Of a DNA stretch of 17,741 nt, positions 13,752-17,741 are shown piece by piece (within the stretch, counting starts at the first letter, position 1; each line of letters opens with the position of its first letter). Under the pieces are notes generated by a model. It had not been told where the DNA came from and ran no database searches. It saw only the letters and a program-made list of their open reading frames with translations. The position numbers were made by a program, and so were the translations under genes. Origin of the DNA: CAZQKW01 sp964594075 (lineage in GTDB: Bacteria; Desulfobacterota; WTBG01; CAIYCZ01); the NCBI GenBank assembly GCA_964594075.1, contig CAZQKW010000062.1, forward strand, positions 1 through 17,741, read 5' to 3'.

Positions 13752-15824
13752 ATGAACGGTTACGCCGGTAAAATTCTGCGCATAAACCTTACCACCCAGG
13801 AAGTTTCAACCTTGAACACTGCTGACTATGAACCGTGGGGAGGCGGCCACGGCATCGGTTCGGCAATTTTTTGGGATTTAGTGCCGTATAAGAATATAAG
13901 CGGTTTTGACCCGGGCAACGTGATTACCATTATGACGTCACCGCTTACCGGAACTATGGCTATTGGCGCCGGTGCCCGGACAGAAGTGCAGGGGATCGGC
14001 GTTCAATCCTATCCGTTTGAGTGGTTCACGCGCAGCGGTCTGGGAGGACGGTTTGGCCCCATGTTAAAATTTGCTGGTTGGGACGGTGTGGTGATTGAGG
14101 GCAAGGCCAGCGCGCCGGTTTGGGTTGATATTAGAGACCAAGAAGTGCAGATAAGGGATGCAGCCTCGTTATGGGGCAAAGATACCCAAGAGACACAGGA
14201 AATTATATGGCAGGAGATTGGCGGCCAAAACGGCTACGGCGACTGGCTGTCTGTGGGACCAGAAGAAACGGGGCGGAGAAGCACGCAGCGTCCGGCGATC
14301 CTGTGCATCGGTCCGGCAGGTGAAAATTTGTGCAGAGTTGCCAGCATTATTCATGATGCCGGAAACGGTTCGGGACAGGGCGGTTTTGGCGCGGTGTGGG
14401 GTGCAAAACATTTAAAGGCAATCAGTGTCATTGGAACGGGGACGATTACGGTTGCGGACCCGAAAGCCCTTATTGAAGCGCGCATCTGGGCGATGGAAAA
14501 CTTCATGTTCGCTTTGGAAGAATACGATACGCCTAAAGCCATGTGGGCCACCATGCCCTCAAATCTCAGGTCGTTTCCCTCGCCGCTGGTTACCTGGACG
14601 AGATCAATGCAGTCTCGTCCCCAGGCATGTATGGGCTGTCAGGCAGGCTGCCGATCACGGTTTGATCCCGCGCGGGGCAATGAATCAAGCTGCAAGGAAT
14701 CGTATTATTATACACCGAGCTGGCTGGTGAAAGATTATGTGCCGTCCGGCGATGAACCCGATCCTCAGATACTGGCAGCCGATTTAGCGCAGAAATACGG
14801 CATTAATGTTGCCGAGCTCGAAACCGGCATTTTGTATCTTCGGGATCTGAACAAACTGGGGGTGCTGGGTCCGGGCAAGCAGATTGACTGCGATCTCCCG
14901 TTTAACCGCTTGGGGCATAGCGAATTTATTGAACGGCTTATAGAAATGATAACCTACCGGAAGGGGGTCGGCGATGATATGGCGGAAGGTTTCACGCGTG
15001 CTGCCGCGCGCTGGGGCCGGCTTGAGGAAGATCAAAAAACCGGCTTGCTCAATAATTGCTACTGGGGATTGGCAATGCACTACGACCCCCGTGGTTCGCT
15101 GGAATGGGGCTACGGCAGCATACTGGGCGACCGGGATATCAACGAGCACAGCTTCTGTCCGCTGTATATGATTCCCACCATGGCCGCGCAAAAACCGCTT
15201 TCTGCCGAAGCCTTTGTTAAACTTTTTTCTGACAGAATGCCGCCGTTCCAGAATGATCCGCTCATGCTGGACTACAGCGATGACAATATGTATTCGGAAC
15301 ACATTTGCAAGCTCGTGGCATGGCACCGTTATTACACACGATTTTGGATACACTCGGCGCTGTTTTGCGATTTTCAGTTTCCTGATTTTTTCAACTGGGC
15401 AGCTCAGGGCTACCGGGGAATCACCGGCGAAGGGGAACCAAAATTTTTCAATGCCGTGACCGGTAAAAGTATCACTTATGCCGAAAGCATTGAAATCGGC
15501 AGAAAAATTTGGAACCTGGATCATGCCATCTGGACCCTTCAAGGAAGACATAGAAATGATGTGCGTTTTGCAGATTACATTTATGACATGCCAAACGATG
15601 TAGCGTTTACCATGCCGGTGTTTAAAAATAATCAATGGCAATATGAGCCGGTGGGTAGACGGTTGATTGACCGGGAACAGTTTGAAGCATTTAAAACCCG
15701 CTATTATGCACTGGAAGGCTGGGATAGTGAAACAGGCTGGCCCACGCGAAGCACTTTGGAGGCTCTTGGCTTAAGCCGGGTTGCTGATGAGCTTGAAAGC
15801 AACGGCAAGCTGGGTGCCGAATAG
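13752..15824 (+). CDS. Aldehyde ferredoxin oxidoreductase family enzyme (YdhV-like)
   Basis: A 690-residue tungsten- or molybdenum-bis-pterin oxidoreductase of the AOR family. The N-terminal domain (about 1-210) shows GYAGKILRINLTT, the GGGHGIGSAIFWDLVP block, SPLTGTMAIGAGAR and SGLGGRFGPMLKFAGWDGVVIEGKA. The [4Fe-4S] site is C293-x2-C296-x3-C300, with C539 (SALFCDFQF) as likely fourth ligand. YDPRGSLEWGYGSILGDRDINEH contains H466, aligned with the region holding the active-site histidine in characterised AORs. The C-terminal end (GWDSETGWPTRSTLEALGL) resembles E. coli YdhV as I recall it, and the preceding ferredoxin resembles YdhY. BamB of benzoyl-CoA reductase is a more distant alternative. 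AGAGGTG lies about 8 nt before the ATG. No signal peptide. Substrate unknown; it could oxidise an aldehyde or reduce a carboxylate or thioester. Confidence 0.92.
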   Translation: MNGYAGKILRINLTTQEVSTLNTADYEPWGGGHGIGSAIFWDLVPYKNISGFDPGNVITIMTSPLTGTMAIGAGARTEVQGIGVQSYPFEWFTRSGLGGRFGPMLKFAGWDGVVIEGKASAPVWVDIRDQEVQIRDAASLWGKDTQETQEIIWQEIGGQNGYGDWLSVGPEETGRRSTQRPAILCIGPAGENLCRVASIIHDAGNGSGQGGFGAVWGAKHLKAISVIGTGTITVADPKALIEARIWAMENFMFALEEYDTPKAMWATMPSNLRSFPSPLVTWTRSMQSRPQACMGCQAGCRSRFDPARGNESSCKESYYYTPSWLVKDYVPSGDEPDPQILAADLAQKYGINVAELETGILYLRDLNKLGVLGPGKQIDCDLPFNRLGHSEFIERLIEMITYRKGVGDDMAEGFTRAAARWGRLEEDQKTGLLNNCYWGLAMHYDPRGSLEWGYGSILGDRDINEHSFCPLYMIPTMAAQKPLSAEAFVKLFSDRMPPFQNDPLMLDYSDDNMYSEHICKLVAWHRYYTRFWIHSALFCDFQFPDFFNWAAQGYRGITGEGEPKFFNAVTGKSITYAESIEIGRKIWNLDHAIWTLQGRHRNDVRFADYIYDMPNDVAFTMPVFKNNQWQYEPVGRRLIDREQFEAFKTRYYALEGWDSETGWPTRSTLEALGLSRVADELESNGKLGAE

Positions 15825-15826
15825 CT

Positions 15827-16168
15827 ATGGATAAACTGGCAGCGCCCTCTCCCGAATTAATCGCACGAATTCAGCGCGAGGTTGATTTTCATGATCGCCT
15901 TATGGGAAGCACAGTGCATGAACGGGCCGGTATAAAAGTCATTTCTCTCTATAGTCTCCATGAGCTGTTCATGCTGCTTCATAATCCCTATCCCCAGATT
16001 GACCTGCAGCGATTGGAGCACTGGATGCGAACCGTCATCAAAGATGAAGAGCTGGCGGACAGGATAAAAACCGTTTTCTGCCAGCCTGACGGCGATCTTG
16101 AAAAGCTGCGTCATGTCAGGGACCTGGTGGGTGAGCGGCTGAAGCAGTGCAGCCAACAACATGGTTAA
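15827..16168 (+). CDS. Small AOR-linked protein of unknown function
   Basis: A 113-residue protein starting 2 bases after the AOR stop, so it is probably translationally coupled. I do not recognise a family. It is mostly helical and charged (ELIARIQREVDFHDRLMG, then KVISLYSLHELFMLL, then IDLQRLEHWMRTVIKDEELADRIKTVF), with two isolated cysteines and no CxxC pair, signal peptide or membrane segment. It is not a ferredoxin. The position immediately behind a pterin-dependent enzyme suggests a dedicated chaperone, an assembly factor or a small structural subunit; this is inference from context only. Length and coding character match the neighbouring genes, and no other long frame competes here. 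Confidence 0.7.
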   Translation: MDKLAAPSPELIARIQREVDFHDRLMGSTVHERAGIKVISLYSLHELFMLLHNPYPQIDLQRLEHWMRTVIKDEELADRIKTVFCQPDGDLEKLRHVRDLVGERLKQCSQQHG

Positions 16169-16496
16169 CGGCTGTTATCCTTATTCGCCATTTTAACATT
16201 GCCATTGTCCTTATCTTTGCTTGACTCTAACTCCAGACTGCAATCTTTATTCAGGCTCAGTGCCCGCTGAAACGGGTCATGGTGTTCGCCACAGCCGTCG
16301 CTCGCACCGTTCGTAACTGTTTGCACCACAAGCCAAACGCTACCAATATGAGAGCACAAATTCTCAGATTTAAACAGGTAAGAATGTAAGCGCCCACATA
16401 TTCAAAAACTTATTTATTTTCTCTGAAAAAAACATATAACAATATCCATGATGTTGTTGTCGTTACCGTCCCCCCATATTCTCAGGAGTGTCACAT
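16169..16496. other. Intergenic region between the AOR unit and the PAS sensor gene
   Basis: These 328 bases hold no gene I can support. No terminator hairpin with a T-run follows the AOR-linked gene. A small CCCG-N6-CGGG hairpin lies at 16263-16276 without a T tract. TTGACT at 16221-16226 followed after 17 bases by TCTTTA is a poor promoter match. AGGAG (16484-16488) is the ribosome site of the next gene, 8 nt before its ATG. Confidence 0.55.
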
Positions 16497-17741
16497 ATGC
16501 AGCAGAATGTTGATAAGACTAAAAACGGTCTCACAGAGGAAGTGCGGAAGCTGCGTCAACGCAATCGCCAATTAGAATTATCTTTGGCGGAAACAAAAAA
16601 GCAGGCGGAACAGTTTCAAGCAGCTTTTGAAACCGCATTGGATGCGATGATCATTTCTGACCAGGAGGGAACTATTCGGTTCTGGAATACGGCGGCCACC
16701 GAGTTGACCGGGTATTCGGCAGAAGAGATAGTAGGGCGTTCCGTCACCATCATAATCCCGGATAGTCAAATTGACGCATATAAAAAGGGATTGAAAAATA
16801 TCATTGCAAAAGGCGTTTCAACATTCGGGAAGACACCAAAACTGAGCATGATAAAAAGGAAGGATGGCACAGAAATACCAGTTGCGGCAGCAATGTCGCA
16901 TTGGAAAATAGGGGATATCTATTATTTTGGCGGTTCCTTTCGGGACATCAGCCAGCATAATCGGCTGATAAAAGAACGGGAACGAATTCTTAATCTGTCC
17001 CAGGACCTCATCTGTATTGCCGGGATGGATGGATATTTTAAATATGTTAATCCAGCCTGGGAGAAAACCTTAGGCTATTCAACAGAACAGCTTTTGAGAC
17101 AGCCGTTTCTTGATTTCATTCATCCGGATGATCACCAGAAAAATGATGAAGAGGTGGCGCGGCTTGCAGCGGGTAAATTGACGGTTAATTTTGAAAACCG
17201 CTATATTCACAAGGACGGTTCTATACGAACTATTACGTGGCGCGCCGTCCCCGTCCCTGAAGAAAGGTTAATGTATTGTATTGGACGCGATATCACCGAA
17301 CAAAGACAAAGGGAACAGGCATTGCGGGCACAGGAAAAACAATTCAGAACCATGGCCGAATCCACGATTGATGCAATTCTGGTTATAGACGAGGCTGGTA
17401 AAATTCAGTATTGCAATAAATCAGTTGAAAAAATTTACGGCTATACCCCGGAGGAATTAATCGGCAAGTCTATTGAGGTCATTGAACTGCCACAAACTCG
17501 CCGCGTTTCCCGAAAAAAGAGGAAAGCATATAAAGAAGAAACCCAGCCATCTCATATTATTGGGGAAACCTTTGAAGGGAAAGGTCTCAGAAAAGATGGT
17601 GCTGAGATTCCCGTTGAAGTTTCAAGTTCCTACTGGAGGGTTGGAGATAAAATATTTTTTGGTGGTATCGTGCGAGATATAACGCGGCGCAAGCAGTTGG
17701 AGGAACGATTACGGCAATCGCATGCCGCGTTGGAAGAGGCG
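16497..17741 (+). CDS. Multi-PAS sensor protein, 3' end outside window
   Basis: An open frame from the ATG at 16497 to the window edge (415 codons, no stop), with AGGAG 8 nt upstream. The first 40 residues form a charged, coiled-coil-like helix (EEVRKLRQRNRQLELSLAET). Three PAS/PAC units follow at about 41-155, 162-272 and 281-399, each ending in the typical RDI(T/S) motif (FRDIS, GRDIT, VRDIT), and then another coiled coil begins (RRKQLEERLRQSHAALEEA). PAS1 and PAS3 resemble each other (RKDGTEIPV with WKIGDIYYFGG against RKDGAEIPV with WRVGDKIFFGG), pointing to internal duplication; PAS2 is of a different PAS type. There is no N-terminal membrane helix, so it is a cytosolic sensor. The output domain is missing from the window; histidine kinase is the most common outcome, GGDEF or sigma-54 interaction are alternatives. 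Confidence 0.85.
   Translation, partial: MQQNVDKTKNGLTEEVRKLRQRNRQLELSLAETKKQAEQFQAAFETALDAMIISDQEGTIRFWNTAATELTGYSAEEIVGRSVTIIIPDSQIDAYKKGLKNIIAKGVSTFGKTPKLSMIKRKDGTEIPVAAAMSHWKIGDIYYFGGSFRDISQHNRLIKERERILNLSQDLICIAGMDGYFKYVNPAWEKTLGYSTEQLLRQPFLDFIHPDDHQKNDEEVARLAAGKLTVNFENRYIHKDGSIRTITWRAVPVPEERLMYCIGRDITEQRQREQALRAQEKQFRTMAESTIDAILVIDEAGKIQYCNKSVEKIYGYTPEELIGKSIEVIELPQTRRVSRKKRKAYKEETQPSHIIGETFEGKGLRKDGAEIPVEVSSSYWRVGDKIFFGGIVRDITRRKQLEERLRQSHAALEEA

Noticed and set aside
14784..15641. 285-codon open frame on the minus strand
   Set aside because: It lies wholly inside the AOR gene, whose family motifs run uninterrupted on the plus strand, and the antisense product has no recognisable domain. 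The same reasoning removes the long antisense frames at 12205-12858 and 12863-13669.
13752..15824. Assignment of the AOR gene as BamB of class II benzoyl-CoA reductase
   Set aside because: The C-terminal part and the ferredoxin partner fit YdhV/YdhY better, and no other bam genes are present in the window.
16165..16359. 64-codon minus-strand frame in the gap before the PAS sensor
   Set aside because: No convincing ribosome site and a low-complexity charged C-terminus. I recognise no family, so it was not called as a gene, though a decayed fragment cannot be excluded.

Overview
The window looks like a stretch of chromosome from a Gram-negative, probably anaerobic bacterium. The main clues are a tungsten/molybdenum aldehyde:ferredoxin-oxidoreductase (AOR) family enzyme with a Tat-type four-cluster ferredoxin, a lipoprotein with cysteine-rich modules of the kind common in delta-proteobacteria/Myxococcota, a multi-PAS sensor, and archaeal/syntroph-type central-metabolism genes (ApgM-type phosphoglycerate mutase, group III phosphofructokinase, inositol-3-phosphate synthase). 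A Desulfobacterota-like host is my best guess, but with no rRNA or marker gene here this is only an inference. No tRNA, rRNA, CRISPR array, transposase or phage gene was seen.

Layout. (1) 76-1733, minus strand: apgM-like phosphoglycerate mutase followed by a YbgC-type acyl-CoA thioesterase. (2) 2096-5623, plus: inositol-3-phosphate synthase, 6-phosphofructokinase and an NmrA-like NAD(P)-binding protein, a probable operon linking sugar phosphates to inositol. (3) 5697-6065, minus: small membrane protein. (4) 6204-6892: a near-consensus sigma-70 promoter, a cluster of operator-like palindromes, a small protein resembling the L-2-amino-thiazoline-4-carboxylate (ATC) hydrolase family, and a hairpin terminator. 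(5) 6922-9872: MFS transporter, a divergent HemF-like protein, a YjbQ-family protein and an MIF-type tautomerase, mostly convergent single genes. (6) 10019-16168, plus: a TetR regulator behind its own promoter, a second and probably exported ATC-hydrolase-like protein (ATGA overlap with tetR), a DUF1566-type lipoprotein, a Tat-type ferredoxin with 16 cluster cysteines, a YdhV-like AOR enzyme, and a 113-residue unknown protein 2 bases behind it. (7) 16497 to the window edge: an incomplete three-PAS sensor protein.

Region 6 is the most interesting part. It reads as one TetR-controlled unit in which a tungsto/molybdo-oxidoreductase and its electron-transfer subunit travel with envelope proteins. 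Its ferredoxin/AOR pair resembles E. coli YdhY/YdhV, whose substrate is unknown as far as I know. The second notable object is the HemF-like protein at 8143-8931. It keeps the HemF scaffold motifs, but all four histidines of the normal metal/active site appear to be replaced, so it is unlikely to be an ordinary oxygen-dependent coproporphyrinogen oxidase. Third, two ATC-hydrolase-like proteins, one apparently cytosolic and one with a signal sequence, lie about 4 kb apart, and the first sits behind an unusually rich operator region.
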